Below the pieces are notes generated by a model that saw nothing but the letters and a program-made list of their open reading frames with translations, was not told the DNA's origin and did not search any database. DNA of 64,000 bases from Symsagittifera roscoffensis (lineage: Eukaryota; Xenacoelomorpha; Acoela; Convolutidae). Of the stretch, positions 51,790-61,907 are shown piece by piece; position 1 is the first letter of the stretch, and every line of letters starts with the position of its first letter. A program made the position numbers and the translations under genes. The stretch is from positions 310,001 to 374,000 of the forward strand of contig NC_087065.1 in assembly GCF_963678635.1 (NCBI RefSeq). Reading direction: 5' to 3'.

Positions 51790-52150
51790 GAACACAGAGG
51801 CGAATTGCACTTCGCATACACAAGCAAAAATATGACAGATAACGCTACTGGGAAAAATCAATTGATTAAAGCCTAGAGTCCACGAAATTTCTTAAGTGAC
51901 GCACGCCAATGATGAGTCTACAAAACTGCTAAGTGACGCAAGCTTATTATGACGCATTATCAGTACCCGTCAATTTGAGAAAAAAAAGAGAAAATTACCA
52001 ATTAACATGCCTCAATTTATAGAGCAGACGCATTTTAACTAATATACGAAAAAGTTCATAAGAAAAATCCGACCATGTTCAGGTTCGAACCCTCTTATTT
52101 TATCGCTGGTCGCCTTCCCTACCTGTATGGTACAAATCTATGATACCTGG
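51790..52150 (-). repeat. Diverged SINE or SINE composite
   Basis: The tail-like gaggcgaattgcacttcgc is at 51797-51815. A tRNA-like segment with ggttcgaac is at 52080-52140. The span between them is longer than in other copies, so this may be two fragments. Confidence 0.4.
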
Positions 52151-52724
52151 ACGCTAAAGTGGTATTTGTAATATAGAAGTCTTTGTTATTATCGTTATTA
52201 ATGGCTGTACTTAATAGCTTGCTTGAGAACAGCCAATGCTTAATAGGGTGTACTTAATAGCTTGATAATGGTTATTAATCAAAACGAACACATTTTGTTG
52301 CAACAACATCTGCATTGCAACAATATGGGCGAATTAGGTTGGGGAAAAAGATAGTTCATGCTATAACACAAGCTTTGTTTGTGTAACAATCTAGATTTTT
52401 TTAATCCGCTGGAAAATCTATAAACATAAATTCACTGTCGAAACTGAAGCAGACCCGAATTCTCCAATGGAGAGCGTAAAAATAAATACAACGTATATCA
52501 ACCAAAAGCACAAACTTTTGCTGCATCCGTCACTTTTTCAAAGACATGATTAGAATTTAAAAAATAAAAAGCTAAGATAATTGAAGCAACTGATCTTAAC
52601 GACAGAAAAAATCAATTTAAAAAAACTGCAAAAGAATTTCCCTGTCACGCAAAATATATGCATTAAACATTGCTATACTAGATACGGTGTCGCAAAAAAA
52701 TCATTTTCATTTTATATTTGAATT

Positions 52725-52805
52725 TTTTGAGCCAGTCTGGCCGGGACTCAATCCCAAGACTTTAGGGTGAAAACGAAACCAAGTTCTCTAGGCCACCTGG
52801 AAACG
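52725..52805 (-). repeat. tRNA-like segment
   Basis: The minus strand reads ccaggtggcctagagaactt, then an anticodon-arm-like region, then a B-box-like gggattgagtcccggcc. It is degenerate and probably a SINE head. Confidence 0.5.
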
Positions 52806-54399
52806 AACCTAGAAATTGATAAGGGTCAAAAAGAAAATCAAGTAGGAAAAGAAGGAAAGATTTATAAGAAAAATTGATAAGGTGAACAGAAGTCTAATTG
52901 CCAATTATTAGAAGCTTGCTTTAGCAAGTGTAATGAATCGGGGTTTTAATTTCAATTCAGGTAGACAAAAAACTCAAGTTATCACCGGTTACAAATGATA
53001 AAAACCTTTTAGAGCACTCAACAACACTAGAACTAACAAAAGAGAAACTACACAAAACAACTACAACCACCTAAAAGTAAATCAACTACAAAAAAACCGT
53101 ATTTTAGAAGAAAAAAAAATTAATACCCGAAATAAAACCTTCTAGACTCCGAAATCAACCAGTGAAAAATTATCAAACAATTTTTCCATAATCAAAAACC
53201 TTGAAAAAAGCAGAATTCAACGACCTGTCTAAAAAATGAAAATATAATAAACCTGAACTATCTAAAGAAAAATGAAAATTAAATAAACCTATCTTAAACA
53301 ACTTGAATAACCAGCAATATGAAAACATCATCATTCTTCTGATGACAAAACCAAAATTATTTATCTTGAATGCTACCATTGCAGATTGTATACATTTTAA
53401 TTCAGAACTCTATTTCTGAGAAATAGAGACAAACAAAAATGACAAATTACAGCGCTTCTCTCTTTCACAATCTTTCATTCGCCCCCATCGTTCAATTAAA
53501 CGACACATTTTAAATTTGAACTAGAACTATAACTAGATCTTAAGGACCTCCAGATCAAAAATAAGCACTACATTAATATTTGACCTTTCAAAGAAAAATC
53601 ATCTTTAAATTGCAACCCCTCTCGACAACCCTGAGCAAAAATCAACAAGATCAGATAAAAAAAATTACCTACATTTAACCCAAAAGAAAATATCCAAATA
53701 AGCCTTAAGTGAAAAAGTGTCAAAATCACTTAACCTAAAGCACTAATATCTCGCAAAAACCCCTGTTTACACAAACAAAAACAAGAAATAGTTAAATCGA
53801 AGCAAGCCTCCAGACTCTCCATCACCGATACTTCTCAATTTCCAAACTCCTCGACGAAACTCAATAAAACCCTACCTTGCCTAAACGAAAATAAAAAACA
53901 CTAAAAACTCTCGGATCAAATCACTTTCCGAATGCTCACTTTCAAACCAGTCGCCACAACTCTGAAAAATTTTCTTTCAATTTTCGAAATCTTTCAACAA
54001 CTTTCCATTTTCATCTTAACAGACAAATTGATATTATAATAATCCTTAGTCAAACTTTTTGTATTCAATTTTCAATACCCTTTTTCATTTGTATATATCC
54101 CTTTCTCAAATAATTTAACACCTCCAACCCAGGAATGATGGATTTTAACTTTTCACAATTTCCCTTTCAAATATTAGGAACTCTTTTTATCAAAAAAAAG
54201 AACTTGTAAAACTTTTTAAAATCTTTTTGATTTGACTAGCATCTTTAATCCTAACATTTTTTAAATGTCTACAAAGCATTAATTGTTTTCCTAGTAGCTA
54301 TAATAACTATTTTCAATTTTTATTGAAGAATATCAAGCGCATTTTGCCTTTTAAATCATTAAACAAAAAAAAACCAAAGAAATAAATCAAAACTGCTGA

Positions 54400-54987
54400 T
54401 CAAAACCCCAACCCAAATCGCCACCTTCCAATCCAACCCAAAATCCGACCCAAATTCCTCCAACAACTCAAAGTCAAACTACATCTTCAAACATTTCACA
54501 AACATCTACTCAATTTTCATACGAAGAAAACCCCCACACTCTTGAAGAACCTTAAGCAACAGTATCAGAACCATTGATTCCCGCAAATCAAAACGAAAAA
54601 TTAAGCAAACCGTTAAACAAACCTACATAATACCTACCTCTCAATTCAACTCCACAAGACTTAATAGGAATAAGACATCAAAGTCAAAACCATTTGCAGG
54701 TAAAAACAATTGTTAGACAGATAATTCATCCAATACGAAAGAGAAACTCAGATCACCAAAAAGAGATTTTAATACAAGCTTCATCTAACCCATCAACTTC
54801 AACACCACAATCAGAAACTATATCAGAAACTCCTATCCTTCAAACTTCAAATTCCCCAAACACAACAAATTCCCCAACAGATATTGATTCTACCTCAACC
54901 TCAGTACAATTAAAAGATAATCAATTTTATCCCCCAACAACTTCACGTCTCAAACACTGGGCACATTATCAATTTCCCTACGGTTAA
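54400..54987 (+). pseudogene. Unrecognised P/Q/S/T-rich frame, two stops
   Basis: One frame runs 196 codons with only two TAA stops (about 54553 and 54628). It starts S-K-P-Q-P-K-S-P-P and ends HWAHYQFPYG before a stop. Composition is extremely polar and Gln/Pro/Ser/Thr/Asn-rich, with an A/C-biased coding strand. Its position at the head of a series of broken frames recalls a gag-like or capsid-side region of a retroelement, but I recognise no motif. Confidence 0.45.
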
Positions 54988-55028
54988 ACAAATCTACTGA
55001 ATGACCCATCTGAATCTCCTTCAGAAAA

Positions 55029-55349
55029 ATGAATACCTTCTTCACCAACAACACCTTTTTTCAACCCTCTACTCCTTCAATTTTAGACAAACCACCATTT
55101 ATTACTTTACTACCAAGATTACAAATTTTGAATAACAGGTATCAAGAGTTACAGAATACCAACAAGCCATTAGGACTTGCTTGGACTACCTTTATAGCAC
55201 CTCCCCCACTAATTGGACAACATCCGGACAGCACTCGATTTCAGAGTTATGCACTACATCGCCTACACTACAGGCAAGATATCCAAAACCATAACCTACA
55301 ACTGTTGTCCCAAAAAAAATCAATCTTAACATTCGAAATAAAAAATTAA
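55029..55349 (+). pseudogene. Unrecognised 106-codon frame
   Basis: Open from an ATG. It includes PPFITLLPRLQILNNRYQEL, a helical-looking segment, and LAWTTFIAPPPLIGQHPDS, then a basic His/Gln-rich end. It is in another frame from the preceding block, as expected after indels. No family recognised. Confidence 0.45.
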
Positions 55350-55565
55350 ATGACCAATTTTTACACATCCATTGCCATTATTTAAACCAGATATGAAACT
55401 ATAAAATTTAACCCCTCCATTTATTTGCACTGAAATAATATACAAATACGACAGATACAATCACACATTATTTACCTCCTAACAATTTTACAGCCAACAT
55501 CTCATGACAGTCCGTCTTCACGCACAGGACTACAAATATTTTAGTAACACACTATGATAGCGTAG

Positions 55566-55853
55566 AAAATCAACAAAAAAAAACAACATAAATGTGCTAT
55601 AAATCAAGTAACTCAATGTGAATCAGACCCACAGGCAATAGAATCATCAAAAGTAATTGCAACAATATATTCAACTGCCCTAGCAACAACACTTGTAGGC
55701 TGGAAAACTAGAGATGAATTTTCAAAAAAGAAAAAACAGTACTCACAATTATCAAACGCAAATAAAAACAGACGTGATCACGAACCATACTATCAAAGCA
55801 ATATTGAACAACGTTTACATCTCAATCCTGAAGACTGCAAACACGAACATTAA
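55566..55853 (+). pseudogene. Unrecognised 95-codon frame with possible membrane segment
   Basis: Open without a start Met. Contains VIATIYSTALATTLVGW, hydrophobic enough for one membrane span, followed by a strongly basic, polar stretch (KTRDEFSKKKKQYSQLSNA) and a His/Asp/Glu-rich end. The arrangement would suit the end of a membrane protein, but this is inference. Confidence 0.4.
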
Positions 55854-55893
55854 AATTTAATAAAAAATGGAGACGAAGGTCGAATACTTATAA

Positions 55894-56091
55894 ATTTTCA
55901 CATATTCAGACTCAAATCATCGACAACAACTAGAACATAGTCAAGATCACATACGACTAGACGACAAACATCCTGACCATGGTGGTCATGAACGATTAGT
56001 CTATGACCCTCACGCTAAAAAATGGATACCTCACATTGGAATAAACAATCTATTAAATTGCAAAGCTAGCACAAAAATACAAGAAATCTAG
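55894..56091 (+). pseudogene. Unrecognised 65-codon frame
   Basis: Open frame with DDKHPDHGGHERLVYDPHAK and then KWIPHIGINNLLNC. The His/Asp-rich content looks protein-like rather than random AT-rich translation. No family recognised. Confidence 0.4.
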
Positions 56092-56151
56092 AGATACGGT
56101 TTTTTGATTGGAAAATACAAATCGAACAAGTTCAACTCACACGAGATTTAA

Positions 56152-56379
56152 AATACGACACAAAATTATAATCTCGAACTAACTGAATACAAGTTTGAAC
56201 AGCTTTCACACGTTTCAAACTTTCCTTTAACCCAGTTGGAAAAAGGAATTAAGCTTAAATAGCCAACGCAGCTTTTAACACCACCGCACTACCAACATAA
56301 ACAGGAAAATTCCACTATACTCAAACCAGATCATGCTAGGTTGAATATTCTTCTGGAACATAAATCAACCTTACCTTAA
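56152..56379 (+). pseudogene. Unrecognised 75-codon frame with one stop
   Basis: Reads through NYNLELTEYKFEQLSHVSNF, one TAG (56260), then TPPHYQHKQENSTILKPDHA to a TAA. Continues the series of broken frames on the same strand. Confidence 0.4.
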
Positions 56380-56803
56380 GACCACATGAAACCTTAATAA
56401 ACCCCAAGTCAACACTGATAAAAAAAAATACTGTTTTTAAGAACAGGACACAGCCACAAAGACAACTGATAAACCCCTGACACAAAGAAAAGAAAAGGTT
56501 ATAAATAAAAAAAGACCTGGCCTAACCTACCAGTAAAGGATGTTCTGAGCATGCTCTGTAGCCGGCCGGCCTCACTACCCGCGCTATTCCACGCTTAGAA
56601 CACAATCGCACTCAATTTTTCCTCATAGTGCCTCTAGGGTGAGCAACTCTTTAAAACAACCGAACTAACTAAAAACCTTCCGCGAAAATAACTAATAAGA
56701 TCATAACTAAAATTGAAATACTAACAGAGATAAATCTGTTAAGATTTCACAGAGCATAATACAAGAGCAGCAGAAGGGAGATACGCTCGACGACATCCCG
56801 TCT

Positions 56804-57199
56804 ATGGAAAAGCAAATCTATTGGTTTTGCTTGCCACAACCCTCACAGGATAGAAAGTATGGAGCAGACATCGCAGCAAAGGAATCCAGTGAAACTGAAC
56901 AATGGCCAGCTCGATGTCAAAACTCAAATATACGTATCCTTATCACTTGGTGCTTCACTCAGAGAAGTCAACCTTTTATCTCGTTACTCGATCGATTACG
57001 AACGAATAGCGAGAATGCACGAAGTCTCGCTCTGACTTACGAAATCGACATTCACAAGACACAAATCCGCAAGTCAATACGATCTTTTCAGGATTCACAA
57101 ATCCCTCAGCATCATCACATGTACTTCGCAATCAATCTACACTCTTTAAAGAATTTAGAAGACACTAGATCCATCACTCTGAGAAAAAATTCGAATTAA
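56804..57199 (+). pseudogene. Unrecognised 131-codon frame
   Basis: The longest intact frame of the block. Cys/Trp-containing start (IYWFCLPQPSQDRKYG), basic middle, and end HHHMYFAINLHSLKNLEDTR. No motif recognised. It lies about 100 bases before the LTR-like repeat at 57290. Confidence 0.4.
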
Positions 57200-57289
57200 A
57201 AAACGTCCAAAACCCAGGATGGGTGAAACCAGTTTGAAACAAGTATTTATTTTATACTTTGGCATTTCTCACTGCAAAATAACTAACCA

Positions 57290-57520
57290 ATCATGATGCA
57301 TACTAAAACTTACGATTAATTGTAAAGCTGAACCAGTATATATCTAGATCCGTTGAGACAAGGAAACATAACATATAAGAGTAAGATTGGGATTGGTATA
57401 GGACTAAGAAGTTGTAAAAACCTATCCGGCCGGAAAAAGATAGCGTAACGAGCAGACGGTGTACCCTTATCCGAAATTACTCTATAAGAAGGCCACCCCG
57501 GTTCTAAACTCAAATTGAAT
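57290..57520 (+). repeat. LTR-like dispersed repeat, copy 1
   Basis: Shares with 63390-63640 a collinear run: taa(a/g)gctga, agagtaagatt, ggactaagaag(t), cctatcc(g/a)gcc, cgagcagacggtgta, gaaatta(c)tct and gccaccccgg. I estimate similarity well above chance, with many differences. It directly follows the decayed coding block, which is why I call it LTR-like. Confidence 0.6.
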
Positions 57521-57712
57521 CTTATAGTAAGTTCACTAATACTCCACAGAAACCAGTTTAAAACAATTGGTCAAAAATTAACAGCAGCAAGTTTCTGGAA
57601 AAACTCTTTGGCCACAGAAACAGCAAAACTATTGGCCAAAACTAAATTTGAAACAAATGGAAAAAAAAACTCAAAAAAAACCGAACAACGATTTTGAAAG
57701 AAGCAAAATTAA

Positions 57713-57780
57713 ACACAGAGGCGAAACTGAGCTTCGCACTACTTGCGATACAACATAATTAAAACAGCATGACCCTCAAG
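57713..57780 (-). repeat. SINE 3' tail fragment
   Basis: gaggcgaaactgagcttcgc followed by actacttgcgatac matches the family tail. No head remains. Confidence 0.5.
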
Positions 57781-58497
57781 ACGTAGCTAAGATAACTTTC
57801 AACTATGAAATTGAAAAATGAAATAGAAATAAGAAAAAATGGAACTTTTCTCAACATTAATGTTTCTACGTTTTTTACAGAGATCCTTGAGCATTCGAAG
57901 TTGGCTTTGAGCATTCGAAGAAGAATGTTTGAATCTTATTGACAGAAGAAATAAAGCCGCTAATAACCGCATATGTAACAATTCCGTGCACATTGAACGA
58001 CAAAGCAAATATTTTCACAAAAATGCTAGAAAAAAGTTTTGTTGCTCAGGTACTTCCACTAGGGGGTATTCGGAGAGCTAGCAGAAAGCTGCATCTAGAA
58101 AAAGAAGAGTTCGTCATACCGGCTCAAAACAGACAAAAATAAACAGCCGGACGATAGTCCGAAAAAAAAATAGAAAACATCTAGTTAAAAAAGAGGTCAG
58201 GGCCCAGATTAAAACCCCAGGCTTTTGTCGTCCCAAGCTTATGTGTTACCTCTTAACCAGATGCGCTGGACGGTAGATTAAAATTGGATTTATTATAAAG
58301 GAAGTTGAAAAATATAATAATAAAAAAATAATTAATACATCCGGCAAGAAAGCCGACAAATTGAGCATGTCAGCAGCATAGCGACAAGTGTTTCAACTGG
58401 TTTTATATAACTTTTTGTTAACCCGAAAAAAGTCTATTTTCCGACTTGATAACGCTTGCTAATTGCACGCGTAAAAATTGATTCGAAAATATTCATA

Positions 58498-58735
58498 CAG
58501 AAGCAAAGCAAAGCTTCGCATCACTTGCGATACAAATGAAATACGCCAGCGTTCAGTCGTAACCAGAGTGTAAAAACTGAGGAATAACTACAGGCAACAA
58601 CGCAGATATAGACAAATTGGTGTAAAATATAGGCAGCTTGAAAAACTTTGGCTGAGACGGGATCGAACCTCTAACCTGCAGATTAGAAGTGTGACGTCTT
58701 GGCATCTGCGCCACGACCGAGGGCAAATTTTCCAA
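58498..58735 (-). repeat. SINE copy with tRNA-Arg-like head
   Basis: The minus-strand head reads gtcgtggcgcagatgcc, anticodon loop cttctaa (TCT, arginine-like) and B-box gaggttcgatccc. The tail near 58505 (caaagcttcgcatcacttgc) matches the tail fragment at 57713. It lies in the intron between exons C and D. Confidence 0.65.
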
Positions 58736-58865
58736 CACAAGCCGTCAAAAAAGCAGCTACAGATGCTATTAAATTGAAAAAGCTTTTGCAGCAAAAATAG
58801 ATTCCGTGATAGACACTATGCTCGCATGTGTAATGAAGGAATAGGGGCAACACAGCACGACTTGC

Positions 58866-59042
58866 CTATTTTGACCAGATTCTTGCTTCAGCTCACTGTG
58901 GTCTTTGTTCTGCTGTGCTTCTTTCGACGACGTCATGGCTGCTCCTGCCGTCTGCTGCAGAAACAAATTGGCCGCATCCAGCCACTTTTTGCTTTCTGTG
59001 TCGCCGCCGCCGCCGCCTCCTCTCCTGTCGGGGTTGCTGGAC
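58866..59042 (-). CDS. VIRMA: virilizer exon C (linker), followed by a GC-AG intron
   Basis: The acceptor is TTTTTTTTGTTCCAG. The exon starts S-S-N-P-D-R-R, then a Gly run, then SKKWLDAANLFLQQTAGA and a polar segment ending G-Q-N. The only donor that keeps frame with exon D is a GC donor, TAG|GCAAGT, which leaves two bases. The flanking AG and AAGT are exactly the compensating consensus expected for GC-AG introns. The segment has no clear counterpart in the human protein. Confidence 0.72.
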
Positions 59043-59452
59043 CTGGAACAAAAAAAACATGGCGAGGGAATGCAAGTCAATCGAGTAGCCGTGGCCGAGT
59101 GGGTTACGCATACGTCACTCAACACGAGGGTCATGCCTTCGAATCACACTTCGGTCACGGTGGGACCGGCTGCGGCGCAATAGAAGACATCACCCTCCCC
59201 CACGGTCGGTCCTGCATTGAACAGGACCGGGGGCTAAAAAAAACGCGAAGCAACTTCTCAGGTGCACTCAGTCGTGGCCTAATTTTGCATTCGTCGCATA
59301 GATGCCTTACTTGCATAGTTGTATCTAGACTTAAATCATTTGCATCCAGAAGACATTCGAATCTAATCCGTTTGAAATATTGTCTTTCAAGTCCTTCGCC
59401 TGTTTGAAAAATCATTCGAAAGTAGTTTAATGGAAATGAAGCGAATATTAAC
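59043..59452 (-). other. virilizer intron B-C
   Basis: A 410-base intron, largely occupied by the plus-strand tRNA-like SINE at 59088-59250. Frames running through it on the minus strand past the exon B donor are not coding. Confidence 0.75.
59088..59250 (+). repeat. tRNA-like SINE with strong hairpin
   Basis: The head 59088-59162 folds as a tRNA-like acceptor stem (gccgtgg with tcacggt) with an A-box-like gtggccgagtgg and a B-box-like cttcgaatc, but the T-stem does not pair. It is followed by a perfect 8-bp hairpin cggtcctg...caggaccg (59205-59229) and an A-run. It is opposite in orientation to the gene and unrelated in body to the other SINE family. Confidence 0.65.
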
Positions 59453-59834
59453 CTTGTGGCCTCTAATTTGAGCACCACCGGATCAGGTGGTTCATTCGGA
59501 GGACTCTCGTTGGAGTGCCTTCTGGTCTGCTCGAACGGAATGGCCCCTGGGAGCTCACTCCTCACGTCTGGTGGCTGCAGACTACTAGAGCTGCTGCTGT
59601 TTCCACCTGGCACAGAAGGGACTGACGGTGACATGATGTGGGCAGTGAGGAATTGCTCTGGGGTGGCGAGATCACCTGGATGAGGACGAGAATGAGGAGC
59701 AGCAGCTCCAGCTGTGATGAGGGAATGAGGCATTTTGATTGGAGCGGTGGGTGATGCATGCTGCTGCTGCTGCTGCTTGTCGTGAGTGGGCACCGCTGCA
59801 ATCTGCGAAACATCGCTCAGATTGGGCACTTGGT
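59453..59834 (-). CDS. VIRMA: virilizer exon B (low-complexity linker)
   Basis: The acceptor TTTGCATTTCAG is strong and the donor is AAG|GTTAAT. Phase agrees on both sides: exon A supplies one base, and exon B leaves two bases that exon C completes. The encoded stretch is disordered: a Gln run after THDK, Ser and Pro/His-rich stretches, then ESPPNEPPDPVVLKLEATR. In human VIRMA the same position holds a Pro-rich and acidic linker, so only the position is conserved. Downstream in-frame codons that continue past the donor are intronic. Confidence 0.78.
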
Positions 59835-60424
59835 CTGAAATGCAAACCACAGGTCCACCATTCATATGAATAATACCGACAGATTAAAACCACAGAGGCC
59901 AGCCAGTATTTCGGAAACAATAAAAAAAAGAGCTCTGAGGTTGAACAACGAAAATGAACATCGCAGTGGATGTAATTCAGAATCCGTCGCTTCAAAAGCA
60001 AACACGGTACACATTAGCTTCAGACCACCGGGGCGGAATGACCTAATACTTTCACGCAGCAAAACAGCAAAAGTTTAGGACACAGCGAGTTTGTTGAGTT
60101 CCTTTGGAAACGTTTATTGCCAGATAAAAAATCTCACATGCAAAACAAAACATCGAGCCACTTGTGATGCCACAAATACAAATCACTATGAGCTATCGCC
60201 CAGAAAATGAGATGGAAGTTGTTGTGGCTGTTAAAAGATGAAAAATGGACAAAATTTCATACAATTGTCTCGAAAGAGAATTTTAAAAATTTCGATAAAC
60301 GCACAACAATAACGTTGGCATGAAAAACATTTAAAAGCCGAAATTTTGAACATAGAAAAATATATATTTGATCAAAAACTTTCAACTTTTCCATTTGACA
60401 AAAACCACTAAAAGAATTTGCAAA

Positions 60425-60620
60425 ACATAGCCAACAGAAAGTTGGAAAAGAGTCAATGAACGCAATGAAACAGAAAACAACTTCAACTTCATCTTCAAAG
60501 TACAGAATATATGGCCTTGAAGCTCTTTGAATTTCAAGAACAATTTATGCTTGACACTTTTTGTTGAAAGTAATTCAATTTACGAACACTGGACCAAAAT
60601 TAAATTTAAATTCCTCTGAA
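60425..60620. repeat. Dispersed repeat with GCCAACAG motif
   Basis: Longest copy: acatagccaacagaaagttgg, gagtcaatgaacgcaatgaa, then gaacaatttatgcttgacac. It parallels 31215-31390 over most of its length. Confidence 0.7.
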
Positions 60621-60813
60621 AATTAATATGCACTTTTGAAACTAGAAGTCGTTCACCTTTTTTGTGCCACTTCCACGTTGGTATTTGGAGAGCGCAATTT
60701 GAAAGCCTCTTATCAAATAAACTTGAATTGAAGAAGTGAACATCTTAATTTCTTCAGCATTTTAAGACTTTTTCCAGTAAAAAAAAACAAAAAAAAACAC
60801 CGAGACATGAGAG

Positions 60814-61237
60814 CAGGGGCGGATCTAGGATTTTCTCGAGGGGGGGGCGGATTTTTAAAAAATTTTCCAAAATTTTGACGACCTTTTTTTTAGGTCGATC
60901 AAATTGACTTTTCAAGCTCTCCCAAAGCACTGTCTTGCCCCTATGTTGGCAAATTTTTTTGCACCGCAGGCAAATTTTTGAAAAAACAGTCAAAAAACCC
61001 GTTTTTGGGCACTTTTTGAAAAACTTTGACAAAAAAATCGCGTTTTTTTGGTGCGCGCTCCCCCTCAAAGTTGGTCTGTATTGGCGTCAAAGGCGCCTTT
61101 AGAAAAATTTTAGGGTCGGTCGGCCAAAAATGGATTTCTGAAAAAGTATCAAAGGGGGGACCCTTTGGGTCGGCAGGGGGTCGAATCCCTGAGGGGGGGG
61201 GGGGGGGGGCGGATCCCCCCCCCTAAATCCGCCCCTG
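60814..61237. mobile_element. Complete hAT-type MITE with 8-bp target duplication
   Basis: It begins CAGGGGCGGATCTAGGA and ends with the inverted complement CTAAATCCGCCCCTG. Both ends are flanked by a perfect 8-bp duplication, catgagag (60806-60813 and 61238-61245). The terminus and 8-bp duplication are typical of hAT transposons. At 424 bp it has no transposase and must be non-autonomous. Long G and C homopolymers lie next to the termini. Confidence 0.93.
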
Positions 61238-61907
61238 CATGAGAGTCTATAATAGGGTCAGTGACTCTGCAATAGCTGCCTATCTAATATTTATCAGAGT
61301 TTTCTGGATGCAGATTAGATTTGCCCGCTGTGAAAAACTCATTCGTTTTTATCACCTTGATGCAGGTGACTTGATTAAGGCGGAAACATTCTGCTTTAAT
61401 TAGATGATTTTCTGGTTGAGTAGACAGCAGTCTGAAATTACTGACTAATATATGCGTAGCGGAAGCCACCACTGCTTTTTTGGTAATAAAGTCTAGACGG
61501 CAATCAAACGTGAAGCATGTCCTCGTTAGTCTAAAATCAAGTCTTGCGCAGGCTATAAAACTGTTATAAAATCAACCATCCCTTCAATGAAGGGCATAGA
61601 TTGTATTGTATCAGGGGTGGTCTAAAATCTAACCTTTTTTAGCTCCACCAAAATGAAATTGCGGCCTCTCCCACAACTGAGCGCTTCGAACAAACATCTG
61701 TTCTCTTTCTCAAAACTACTTAGTTGGCGTAGCAGGTGCCCTTACAAAATCGTTACTGCCGATCGGCCAGAAATGAGTACCGTAAATTTTTACCCAAACA
61801 GACCCAAAAGAAAAGGGGAGGCAACTAACTCCCGGCTGAGAAGATTGTATAATAGTGGTACAGAATAGCAGAGGGGCTTAGAATACTTTCAGCTGATCTA
61901 ATCTGAC

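Larger units (their letters stand above)
50534..54399 (-). other. virilizer intron C-D, 3' half
   Basis: AT-rich without a recognised gene. It includes a short GCCAACAG repeat fragment (50645), a SINE tail fragment (51790-51830), a tRNA-like segment (52725-52805) and, from about 52980, a shift to plus-strand A/C-rich sequence that leads into the decayed coding block. Confidence 0.6.
59835..61907 (-). other. virilizer intron A-B
   Basis: Contains a GCCAACAG repeat copy (60425-60620) and the complete hAT MITE (60814-61237). Nothing else recognised. Confidence 0.7.

Noticed and set aside
58640-58740. Functional tRNA-Arg gene
   Set aside because: Degenerate acceptor and D regions, and attached to the SINE tail seen elsewhere.
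59088-59162. Functional tRNA gene
   Set aside because: The acceptor stem pairs, but the T-stem does not and the anticodon arm is poor. The downstream hairpin and A-run fit a SINE better.
58826-59407. 193-codon plus-strand frame
   Set aside because: It runs antisense through exon C, the intron and the tRNA-like SINE. No family resemblance, and its length is explained by local GC content.
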